DNA of 64,000 bases from Clavelina lepadiformis (lineage: Eukaryota > Chordata > Ascidiacea > Aplousobranchia > Clavelinidae), in the NCBI RefSeq assembly GCF_947623445.1, contig NC_135246.1:12817856-12881855 (forward strand), written 5' to 3'. Both the position numbers and the translations under genes were made by a program. Under the pieces are notes generated by a model. That model saw only the letters and a program-made list of their open reading frames with translations, ran no database searches and was not told where the DNA came from. This document shows, piece by piece, positions 23,191 to 34,100 of this stretch. Position 1 is the first letter of the stretch. Each line of letters begins with the position of its first letter.

Positions 23191-25790
23191 TCAGTAAGAA
23201 AATCTATATTTCAAACAACGCTATCATTCCACGGTTTCCCGGCAGACCACTTGTACGTATTGTTGCATGTCCTTCACTTAGTGCTGTCCTCTCTTTTTAA
23301 CCTCTTGACATGGTGTTTTGTCGACTTTCTAGGGTAATCCCCGAGACTACCAGAGTGACCGGAATTTCTTAGAAATATGATATCTCAAACTCGCCATAAC
23401 TGTCTGATTAAACAACTGCGCTAGTTTCGATAAAATGATCATGGGGTATGAGTACATCAGAGCAATTAACTTAGATCTGCTTGGAATTGCTTCCCATTAA
23501 ATGAGTGAAATCTTAATTAACTCCAGTGTATCTGTGAATCATGGATCATAGAATCTTAATGTCTCGAGTTAGTTTTTGTAAGGATTTGGCTTGATTTGAA
23601 TCAAGTTGGCCTGGTTACGGCTTAGGTCTGAGATACGGCGTTGGCGCTTCTGTTAAACTATGACAGGGAGCCACAAACTTTGCGACCAATGAGAGTGGCG
23701 CGCAGGAACAAACCGCAGATCATGTTATATCCGAATATTCTGTCTGCCGCACCCCGTTACGGAATGCATGGCCTTTAGGTTTTGGCTGACGGCACGACCC
23801 AGTGGCTGCTCTATACGTGCCCCAACATCAAGTCTAGGTGGATGAATAACATCTGGCTCACACGGCCACAAAAACGTTAATATAGATCGAATTTATTAGA
23901 AAGGACTATATTTCGCCGCAACTGTTATTAAAATAGACCGTTTTGTCAGAAGAATGGTATACAATAAGTTAAATTTAGTTATTTGAGGTTTAATTCATGT
24001 TAGGTTTACTTCAAAAGGTTGGTAGGCCTATATAGTTTACCATTTTATATCATTGAAGTTTGGTTAACAAACAACTGCAAAAAATATATTCGAAGGTACA
24101 CTTCTTTTTCGGTGAATTTGTGACAGTCGAGTTTTCAGCAATGTTAGATTCTGTCATAAGCGAAAGCTACGACCGACAGTATAGGACGCTTATGTGAATT
24201 TGTTACTTTATAAAAAGTTCGTTTATTCTATGATTTAGCCGATATCCCTGCCCTCTTCCTGGAGTAATTAATATACTTCGAACGTGCGTTGGTAACCATG
24301 TCCGGGACCAACGTGAACAAGTAGTTAGACAACAACAAGCTATACCATATAAATCAAGTAGATCATTGTAGTTGTAAAAGTTACGACTTAAATTAAATTT
24401 ATAAAAATTAAAAATTCCCCCGAAATTTGATCGAATTAAAGAGAAACAAGGTCACATGAGTTAAAAAACGCAACAAGACTTCAACTAAGTTAATTCCATA
24501 CAATTTTGTGTAATTTTTAATAGTTCATTCGAATTAAAATAAATTTATGCGAATTTAAATAAATTCATCGTGATATAAACTTACTTAAATAGCAATTAAT
24601 TTACTTAAAACCAAACAATTTTCATAAAAAACTAGCACTTTTATAACGTCTCAATCCAAAATCCAAAAATATTGTAGGTATTTAAGTAAATTTGAATTAA
24701 GTTTGTGCAACTTAAAATCAATTATCACAAAATCAAAAAATGAATTGAAATAAATTCATTGGAATTGACGTTAAAATTTAAAATGTTTTTTAATAAACGT
24801 AGATAAAAATTTATTAAAAACGAAATAGGTAACAGTACTGCTGACATTATTTTTATTGTTTATTTAGAATAATGCTTCCAGTGCTAAAACTTCTTAATTT
24901 ATTTAAAACATTTTTGGAAAATTACAGCATACAGTTGTGTTTATGTTTTCAAAGTTTTTGCTGTATACCAATTTAAGTGAGGTTTTCCTTGTTTAGTTTT
25001 TATGAGTATTTGGACTTACATAATTTTTATTTTATTATTTTAGTTTATGAGGTTTCCCTTGTTTAGTTTTTATGAGCAATTTGGACTTTTTCCAATTATC
25101 TATGCTTTCTAATTTTTATAATATTTATTGGTTTTTAATTTAATAATTTAGTCTACTTGATGTTATATAAATATAAATACAATAGTTTAATTTTATGTGA
25201 ATATCCTTATCTTTCTCTTTAAGTAAATTTGTATAATTTAATTCATGTTTACATCGATTTTTATGAATTTATTTAAATTCGTTTTAGTTTTTTCAAACTT
25301 ACATGAATTCTCATCAATCATGATTTTTGCAATAGGTAAAAAGTGCTTTCACAAATAAACCACGTAAACTGCGATTTAGTAATCAAGAAACCCGATTTGT
25401 CCGCAAACTTGTTGCGGTCGTTACATGTCTCTTGATGCCAGATCTTATACCGATCCTAATTGTCATTGATATTCCCAGCTGAGATTTTTGCCTTTTTTCT
25501 GCCCAAACATGGTGCTGTTTACTGCAATCTAACAAACAAAGAACGTGGTATAACGCCTTGGGATATTACATTTACAATGTAACGTTATACAAACCATCTA
25601 GCATGTATTTAAACTTGTAGCGCTTATTAACGATACGTACGATTCTTCTGCAAAGATACTAACTGGTGTGAGTACATTGGTCGTCTTTTTAAGTTTGCCT
25701 GCAGCTTTTTTGCCTTCATTGCTTTCATCACTCTGCCTTTTGCGCTTATGTTCTGTAATTTTCAACGCTAGCACCTTAAACTAATTGTTG
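23191..25790. repeat. Insert between old segments b and c, AT-rich inverted repeats
   Basis: About 2.6 kb with no counterpart between segments b' and c', so it is probably an insertion. The stretch 24380..25330 is rich in AATTTAAATAAATTCAT-type words on both strands; for example a 19-base word at about 24551 recurs inverted at about 25266. A direct repeat GAGGTTTTCCTTGTTTAG.. / GAGGTTTCCCTTGTTTAG.. lies at about 24980 and 25049. The part 23960..24110 resembles 41540..41690. No transposase was recognised. Confidence 0.45.
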
Positions 25791-25794
25791 TGTT

Positions 25795-26030
25795 ATTCAA
25801 ATTCCGCCAACCTAAATATACACAAAATCTTTCAAACGTTTTCGGGTCATCTCAAACGCAAAAACTGAAATCAAAATTGCAAGATTTTCCGACACAGATT
25901 TCCTTTGAAATAATGTCACTCATGTAAAGCAGTATTTAGTAAAAGAAATCGCTTCGTTTCAAACAATTCCCAGATTTTTAGAAACAAATTAGAACATCTG
26001 TGACGCAAGTCGTACTTTAAAAACATGAGC
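25795..26030 (+). repeat. Old duplicated block, segment c
   Basis: Diverged direct repeat of about 27450..27680. Both begin TTATTC followed by CCGCCAACCTAAATA and share AAACTGAAATCAAAATTGCA-like and TAAAAGAAAT words. In the second block, segments b and c are adjacent; in the first they are separated by 2.6 kb. Confidence 0.6.
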
Positions 26031-26157
26031 ATTTACACTTGAACTCAAACTATGTTTTTATGTTTATATTGTTTTTGAAAGGTTTATATGAGGCAACTTT
26101 CACTAATACGCAATGAGATTGACATACATTTTGCAATGAAAAATAATATGACCTCGC

Positions 26158-26500
26158 TCGGTGGTTCCCAAAGTATGGATTACGACCCAAACAAGGGTCG
26201 TGAAGGGTCAAAAAATGGGTCGCGCTGAAGCGATGCAAGCCTATGTTTGTAATGAAATACCGTACATTTTTTCATAATGAGTAAACCACAATACCACTTT
26301 TTGTCTATGTCTGTCTGTAGTGTATAGGTACTTGAGAAAAAAGTAGATTGCTGACATTGAAAACAAACTTAGCAACTTACTGCAAAAAATTACCCATACA
26401 CTCATTATTTTTTCGTGTTAAAATACGCTGTTTTAGGCTTGGGTCGCGATATTTATCAAACTAAGATTTGGGTTGCGCTCAAAAAGTTCGAGAACCGCTG
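26158..26500. mobile_element. hAT-like non-autonomous remnant
   Basis: About 340 bp with terminal sequences CGGTGGTTCCCAAAG on the left and GTTCGAGAACCGCTG on the right, an eroded hAT-type inverted repeat. GACCC/GGGTCG words face each other just inside. No clean 8-bp target duplication is visible, so the exact ends are approximate. Confidence 0.6.
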
Positions 26501-26904
26501 ACTGGTATAAAGAGCGTGAGAGCATTGTTTAATCCTAAAAAACAGCACGAACACTACCACCACTACTTCTTTGTTTCGCATCAGACAGGTTCTGACGTAA
26601 TTAACGAAACACATGACTTCTAAGAGGTTAAGTTGCACGGACTCATGATTTTTGCTTGCATTGACGAAGAACGCATTACTCAGTGCATGTTCGCCAAAAG
26701 ATATTTCTGTATTATTATTATGGAAAGATCTCAGTTAAATTGCTGAAAAAGTTGTATCTAGATTTTGTGATAAACTTTTACCGGACGAAACACCGACAAA
26801 TACATTGATTGATCAGACAAATAACTAAAGACGATATTCTAAAATTTAGTGTGGTCATTGTTTTTCTACGTTTATCCCTTTTGGCTTATTCACTCTATCA
26901 ATAA

Positions 26905-27680
26905 CATCATCTTTTATTCAAACGCCTGCCGTCAAGCTTGTTGATTCAACTATATGACGTCATATTTGCTCTCACCTTGTCATAATTAGCAGCAATTTTG
27001 CGATACATTTTCAACAATAAACGTTTAGTCATAATGTACTGTCGAAACATTTTTTATATACTGCCTGCTCAACTTTTATAATTATTTTCGAATTTGGTCT
27101 TGTATAAAAATCTAGTTAACAACGTTTTTTGACGCTTTGGGGTATTACGTTAATAGCATAATACAGCTTTCAATTTGCTGCTCCGATTACTTACATGCAA
27201 TTCTTCTGCAGATATACCACCTATACTGACAACTTCGGCTGTCTACGTCGGTAGGCATACATCGGTTTGTTGCTTGTTTTTACATTTTAAGTGTTGTTAT
27301 AGGTTCGCTCGTTGCATTTAACATTCCTCGGTTATAGCTTTCAAAACTATCTTCGTGAAATAATTGAACTGTTCTTCGATGGCAATGAACGTTGACTGTC
27401 TAAAATCACAGACCCATAAGCGTTTTTTTGTTTCTAAGAAAATTGTAGCCTACAGTTATTCGAATACCGCCAACCTAAATACACAAACATTCTTTCAAAG
27501 AACTGAAGCTGAAACTAAAATTGCATAATTCTCCGAGACTGATTTTCTTACAAATTTTGTCTTTCTTGTTTCCAAAACAATATTTGCTAAAAGAAATTAT
27601 GGCGTTTCAGGCAATCATCATTTATTGCGCAGAAAATTAGAGCAGCCACGAGTTAAGTCAGAGTTTAAGAACATAAACAA
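26905..27680 (+). repeat. Old duplicated block, segments b' and c'
   Basis: Second copy of segments b (22760..23190) and c (25795..26030), here contiguous. This supports the view that the 2.6 kb between b and c in the first copy is inserted DNA. Confidence 0.65.
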
Positions 27681-29100
27681 TTGCACTTAAAACTGTTTAT
27701 CAGTGGTATGTAGGACAAAAATCTAATTAGGACCAAGTAATCACGGATCTAAATCAAAAATTTCGATGCGTATTGTTTTACGCATTCTCCTTCTCCTCAT
27801 CTTGCGTGTTTGGTGCGGTAACTGGCGTAAAAAAGATCGGACATTCTTGAAATTTGGTGTGTAGATGGGATTTAATAAAATCTCGGTCAAGTTCGTATAT
27901 GAACATGATCACATGACTATGTTTTGGGGAATCTCCGACAACTTTTAAATTTTGGCATTTTTCGCCAGTTAATAGCTCCTTTATCTTTTATCGGTTTGCT
28001 TTGAAACTTTACTGCTTTAAAGGTACTTGATCCCCCAACATACCACTATAATGACGATCACATTCGGTCACGTGACAAGGATATTTAGGGCAATTCATTA
28101 GAGGTGTTTTGCTAACGCCACAAATCTCACGTTTTCTTGCATAGCTTTTTGTGGAGTCAAGATAATTTATTCAAAAATCGTGGAAGTAATTATCGTTGTC
28201 ATAGAATGGGTGGAGAAAAAAATTCTTTCGTCACTTGAGCATAACTATAGAAAATCGACTTTACATTCCCGGATTTTACTTTAGCGTTACTCAAAAAACA
28301 TTTTCGGTACAGCACTGAAACTTTTTCGATTGTTAACCTGTTAACTCCCCATCTAAAAAAGGACGGACACTTACATTAAATCACGTGATCTGACAATAAC
28401 AGCCCAAAATCGGGCTTAAACGTAAATTTTTAGATTTTGAAAATAATTTTTTTACTTATTTTGTAATTTTAAGCAAGGCTATTTCTTCTAGCAGACGCAC
28501 ATCCTTTAAAAGTGTAAAATTTAACGCACTTACTTATACATTTAGATGAAGTTAAAAGCGGATTTCCCGCTTTAAAATTTTTTAATTCTTAATATTTTAG
28601 CGGTTTTTGCGTCAATGTCCTTGTAACTTTATGGGTTTGGGCGCTTTGGGCCAAAAGCGATATAATGCTACTCAATATAGTTCAACCTTTAGGTGATATT
28701 TTCAACTTTTAAACCATAGGATAGTAATACTGAACAAAAATAATATAACCACACATATTTTATTAATCACGTGACTACTTTTATCGCTAGTCGCCAAAAA
28801 CTTTGAAAAATAGACATTTTCGTTGCTTCATAACTCCTTTATACTTTAAGATATTCCCTTCGAATTTCATTGGTAGATGGAAAAAGTCCTCGGCAATATT
28901 TAGCTAAACCGACAACTTCATTTAAACCCGCACTACGAAGTTGTGAGTGAAAACGCTAGGGCTACTTCAACCATTTTCGATATATTGGCTAAAACACGTA
29001 GCTTAAAGTCTATCCACCAATCTTGTCCAACTCACCTTAAGTATTAACGCATACGATACCTCTGGCTTGATGTAAATCGAAATATATGTTAACGCCTTAC
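27681..29100. repeat. Repeat-like DNA with recurring CACGTG motifs
   Basis: No gene is seen. TCACGTGA-type or related words occur at about 27910 (ATCACATGACT), 28070 (GTCACGTGACAAGGAT), 28381 (AATCACGTGATC) and 28770 (AATCACGTGACTAC), with loosely similar flanking text (TAACTCCTTTAT and TAGCTCCTTTAT). This suggests a degenerate element with internal repeats. The word GATCACGTGACAAGGAT recurs at about 30957. Confidence 0.4.
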
Positions 29101-29430
29101 ATTAAAGTGAGTGGCAAGTCCAAAAACAATTTGCCCTTAAATCAAAGAGTAATTGTTAGGAAATATACTGGTGAAAGGATTTTTATTCGTACTAATATGT
29201 AGTGGTTAGAGGCAGTTATTGCCACTAGTATTAGTTATTAGCAGTTATTTGTACTACTAATATTATTGGTTCTTATTACGTAACAATAACAGAAACATAA
29301 GTGACGACTCTGGTCTTTGGACCAAGTATGAACAGAATGTTTTCTGTGAGAGACAAGTAATAGTAATAGGCATGAACATAGCGTACTTAAGTGTATAACC
29401 GGAACATTTTGCGTTAAATAAACCTAAACT
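29101..29430 (+). repeat. Old duplicated block, segment a'
   Basis: Diverged counterpart of 22243..22590, adjoining the transposase relic. It indicates that DNA like the upstream flank of the carbonic anhydrase gene was once copied here. No carbonic anhydrase exon was found beside it. Confidence 0.55.
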
Positions 29431-29439
29431 ATCTTATTG

Positions 29440-30028
29440 TTTTTGTATATGTACCGGACCGGTACATGTAGAAGAGATGCAAGTCTGCTGTCCGGAGAAT
29501 TTAAAAATGGCAACAACCTTTTGCAAACAGAGTCTTTAAGATTAGCTGGCAATAGTGGAGATTTGAGTTTTTCAGTTGTTCCGTTGCGTTCCACTACGGA
29601 CAAATGCAAGCGGATGTTACAATATTTTCTCCTTCAACTTGTTGCATCGCTTCCTTCAAAGGCAATGGCACGCTCACGAGCTTGCTCAATGCTAAATAAT
29701 CCTGATTTGTTATTTTTTCAAGTGACTGGATCAAGGTGAGAGCTGCGTTAACTTCTTCGTGATCCTTTAAGACACTTTGCAACATAACAAACTGCGAATT
29801 CCATTTTGTCACATTCTGTGTTCTTACAGTTATTTTTTTATGTTGCAAATAAGAGGTAGCATTTACAGATTTTCTTACCGAATTTACAATTTTGGCCACC
29901 TTTGCCAACGTAAGAATTAGCAAACTCCGAATCTTGCAGACAATCCTTAATACGAAATTGTTGCGTAGGCTATGAGCAAAACAGCTTACTCTTTCTTGTA
30001 AGTTAGCGAGAAGAGCATGTAAATCAGC
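29440..30028 (-). pseudogene. hAT (ZBED-type) transposase fragment, unit 1
   Basis: An open frame bounded upstream by a stop encodes SCFAHSLRNNFVLRIVCKIR, then KVAKIVNSVRKS and TQNVTKWNSQFVMLQSVL, the central part of ZBED-type hAT transposases (CxxHxLN region and the T(R/K)WNSQ block). After about 29600 the similarity shifts frame, continuing as NLKDSVCKRLLPFLNS and RLASLLHVP. There are no ends or terminal repeats next to it. Dead fragment. Confidence 0.75.
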
Positions 30029-30311
30029 ACCCTACACAGTTCACAGTTCACTTGGAACTGTGTAAAACTTCATCAGTTTTAACCCATAAAGCCAAAGCAA
30101 ACATATATGTAATTTAACAAAATATGAATATTTATTTAGGATTTCTGAAACCATTATAGCGGTAGCCTAATTTGTAACAAGTGAAAATTCATTAAGTTGT
30201 TTGGTGCAATTTTTCGGTTTCCCTGCAGAAGATTTCTTTGTTATCTGCAAGAAAAACCAGTTTAATTAAATGCAGTTCGTTGTACCTGCAGTTTGCTCAA
30301 TAACTCACATA

Positions 30312-31106
30312 AGGTACCTGTACCGAATAAGGCCCACGTAACACTTTTTTGAAAATAACTCAAGAACCATAAATGAGAATAGACTGCAAAATCGTATTCT
30401 ATTAGTGAGGGTATATGACTACAACATATTAAAACCACAATACCTGACTACCCCCCAAAAAATTTTATAAAGAAATTAAAAATTCCAAAAAATGGGCTTT
30501 ATTAGGAGCTCCTAATAAGGCCCACCAATTTTGTGAGTATTTTGATTCAAAACATAGTAATAGACAACATATAACATTATTAGAAATTTCACATTTTAAG
30601 TTGTACAAACATTTAAAAAGATTCCACTAGGCGCATCAAAGTAACTGCAACAATTTGCCAACTGATGACTGGAACCACTCTTGAAGTCTGGACATCAATT
30701 AGCCAAGCATCTTGTATGGGCCTTATTAGGCGCATGTGGAATCCACGAAAAAAATGTCACATTTTTATCATCAGAAAAATTTTAGCAAAAAAAGTGCATT
30801 ATCCTTTTCAATACTAAGTTGGTTGTTACATGAAAACTTCAGCCGGCTGACAACAGTTCATTTAACCGGCCAAATTCTCACTTACTTTTTTTCTAAATTA
30901 ACAAAACCACCTTAACTGCAAATATCAAATTTTTGTTGTGCTCTAGCGAATCGGTTGATCACGTGACAAGGATGAAATCTGGTAAACCATCATGAATTTA
31001 TATTAGTTTTTATGTAGGAACAAAATCTTTCATTTATTTGCACGGGTTTGCAAAATATGAGCAATGGGCCTTATTAGGGACCGGGCCTTATTCGGTACAG
31101 GTACCT
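30312..31106. mobile_element. 795-bp TIR element with central palindrome, unit 1
   Basis: Flanked by TA on both sides (30310..30311 and 31107..31108). The 24-bp inverted terminal repeats, beginning AGGTACCTGTACCGAATAAG, match perfectly at the two ends. A near-perfect palindrome centred on GGAGCTCC lies at about 30494..30525 (arms GGGCTTTATTA and TAATAAGGCCC). GGCCTTATTAGG recurs at about 30719 and 31070. There is no coding capacity. TA duplication and long TIRs suggest a Tc1/mariner-like or similar MITE. Confidence 0.85.
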
Positions 31107-31196
31107 TATATATGACCTATATATACCTATACTATAGGTATATCGTACATATCATATACAGGTAGGCCTATATTGTATAGTGTATTGGGTCCACTG

Positions 31197-34100
31197 CTAA
31201 ACCCGGTTACCTTTTTTAGCCCACGTCTGTTCAACGCCAGACCCAAATATAGCGAAAATTAATCCTCCGGTCAAATTAATACCAAAAGTTAACCAAAACA
31301 GGTTTTCCCAAAGAGCAACGGATTGCTGAAAATATAAACTCGTTTGTTGAAATAAAGTTTTAGCAGGCGTAATAATATCATGTTTAAAAAGCGGCCGTTT
31401 ATAACGTTGTTGGTTTTACCTGGTCGGTTATCATGTAACCAGCGGCAAAAGGCCCCAAAAATCCCATGGTGTTAGCCATTGTGTTAGATATTCCAAAAAC
31501 TATTCCGCTGTATCTGGGTGCAACATCTAGTGCTGTAGACAGATAACCAGGGTCTGAATAAAAAAATGACGAGGTTTGTTAGGAAAAGAATGAAAAAAAT
31601 ATGTACCAACAGATGTGATAACAATCAGTATACTAATTTTAGCGAAAAATTTTTACGATCACTTTTAGAGAATATGTAGTATAATGAACATTAATTGATT
31701 TATGGCCTCATATCGTATGTTTAATAAACTATCATATTCCTTGCTGTTTGTATGACTGGGTATATATTTTTAAAATAACTTTTAAATGAATGACAACTTA
31801 AACAAATTACAAAACTCACAATGAAGGCCGCCGATTGCGAAACTAATTGTGAAAAGGCTAATCACCACAAAACGATCTCTTCCCGTATAACCACTTAAAA
31901 CTGGCAATACTCCAGATACTAAACAGCTTGTTAATGTGTTTATTTTCCTTATACGTGTAGTGGTCACTATTTTGTGCTTTCTCAGTAAGTCCGTAGTTTG
32001 ACTGGCCAAAACAAGCACAAGCCACTGTGTCAAGAATGGAAGGATCATCACTAGTCCACTCTGTAAAATAATAGCTTTCCCTCGTGCTTACTATTAACAT
32101 TGTAAGCTAAAAGTTACAACTTTCGTCTAAGGCTCTAAGCCAATGGTTCTCAACCTGCTTCGGACCGCGTACGACCGAAGTCTTTTACTAGCACTATACG
32201 TACCACTTGTTTTCACAAGAACATAATTTTCTCAAATGTAGCTATGGTTGCTAAACCACACAAATGAAGTTACAAAAAAAGCACAATTTAATGCGAGGTG
32301 TACAACTGTTTTATCTTCACGAGCTGGTCTATACGGCCTGTAACCTTGCCAACAGAACTTATAGGAAACCATGTCGGGGACGCGAAAAATGGTGGTACTG
32401 GAAAATAACGGTAACCAATGTTTCCTTTCAAATTTGCAAGTATACGTAGTACATGTAAAATTATAATCTGTGCATTACAATTAATTATTTACAATATATG
32501 TATGTTATATTATGTAATATAAAAAATATACTCTTATTCGCCTTCATATCATAACGTCAAGCTATTTCTTATTTTTTCCGTTTCTGTTATTATCGATTCT
32601 CGAAAATTATTAGTTTATTTTTCGCAAACTGTCATTGTTATTGACACGTGATGTTAGAAAGGTAGTAACAATTAATAGACATTCGAAATCGCATCACTGC
32701 AAGCCTAAACCAAATATCTTAAGTCAACACTTATTTTTGTTTCATGTTAAGTGTTTTTTTACGTTTTGATTTGCTTTGTTTGTAAAGTAAAATGGACTCA
32801 ACTTGGCAGGTTATATGCTTTCGCTGTTATCTTCATAAAATTGCAGACCGTAAATTTTTAAACAGAAATAGTGCGTTTATAGCAGAAGTCAAAATGATTA
32901 TCAGGCGACTTTATTGAAAAGCATATTTAAGGCGGTTGTACACATAAAACGATGAGATTTTAAGTGCGTAATTACGTACGTAAGTGTGTAATTTAATTTA
33001 AATAATTATGTGCGTAATTGTTGTGATAAAAATACGTAAGTCTTTTAATCTTGCGATTTTTAATCATAGCAAAAACGTGTTTCGGTGTTATACATACACC
33101 TAATACGATTCTCCTAGTTGAGTCATAGCGTTTGCTGTTTTCAGCCAGTTCCTAAACTTATAAACTGAGTTTGTAGGTTATAGGTTAGCAAGTATAGGAA
33201 CAGAAAAAGTTAAAAAGGTGATCGCCAACAAACAAAATTTTTTAATCTCAAAATTCATACATTTACAGTTTGGAAAGGAAAAACTGATTTTCGTCATATT
33301 CCACTACGGTCATTGTCCAGGTGCAACAACACAATTCCAGCTTAGCTACATGGCTCCTGATCATATTCCCATGTAACGGGGAAAATCAATAGCTGAAGAA
33401 CGATGGTGTACCTATTTAGGATTGTGTTGAAGTTGGACAAAAATGGTTTCAAACTTTTCACGTTTGCCAACCCGACGCAAAACAAGCAGAGCCCAATAGT
33501 TTTATAGTTTTACGCATCAAAAAAATGTTAAAACATCTCGAAATTAATCAAAATCTCATGTTTATACGTAACCTGTACAGTAATGGCAATTTATGGCTTA
33601 AAATCTTGAAACGCCGTGTACAACAATTATGTAACGCCATATAACCTGCCTATTTTATGTTTTGCTTAGATCCGTCAAGTAAGCCGGGGCGGGGTCCTAC
33701 TCAATTCATCCATCTTGGAAGTAATACATTACCCCATGCAACTTGTTTTTACACTTCAATTAAAAAATAAACAACTCTGTATCAACAACTATAATACGCC
33801 ATTTGATTTGTAAGACGTAAATAGTAGATACCATCAAAATGTTTCTTTCGATGTTGATTGCTAACCAGAACAACAAGTAACATGTTTGTTTGTTGACCAG
33901 CCCATTGCTTTTTTGACCACGCTGTTCTTTCTTTTATAACAGTGCTTTCTGGAGCTGAACGTCGCAAACGGTTGAAGGCGATAAGGAGTCAGATAAGAAA
34001 AAGTGCAATATGAACGAAAAGGAATGAAGACGTAAAAATGCTTACGGCTATAAAAATATTGAGTTTGTGGTTGGCTAATGCCCAATGATCCTTTGCCTCT

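Noticed and set aside
23630..23880. GC-richer patch suspected to be an rRNA or retroelement fragment
   Set aside because: No rRNA core words or reverse transcriptase motifs could be recognised in any frame.
31109..31180. TATATA/ACCTATA stretch as a promoter
   Set aside because: It is a short AT-rich simple repeat downstream of the stop of gene A, not upstream of any gene.
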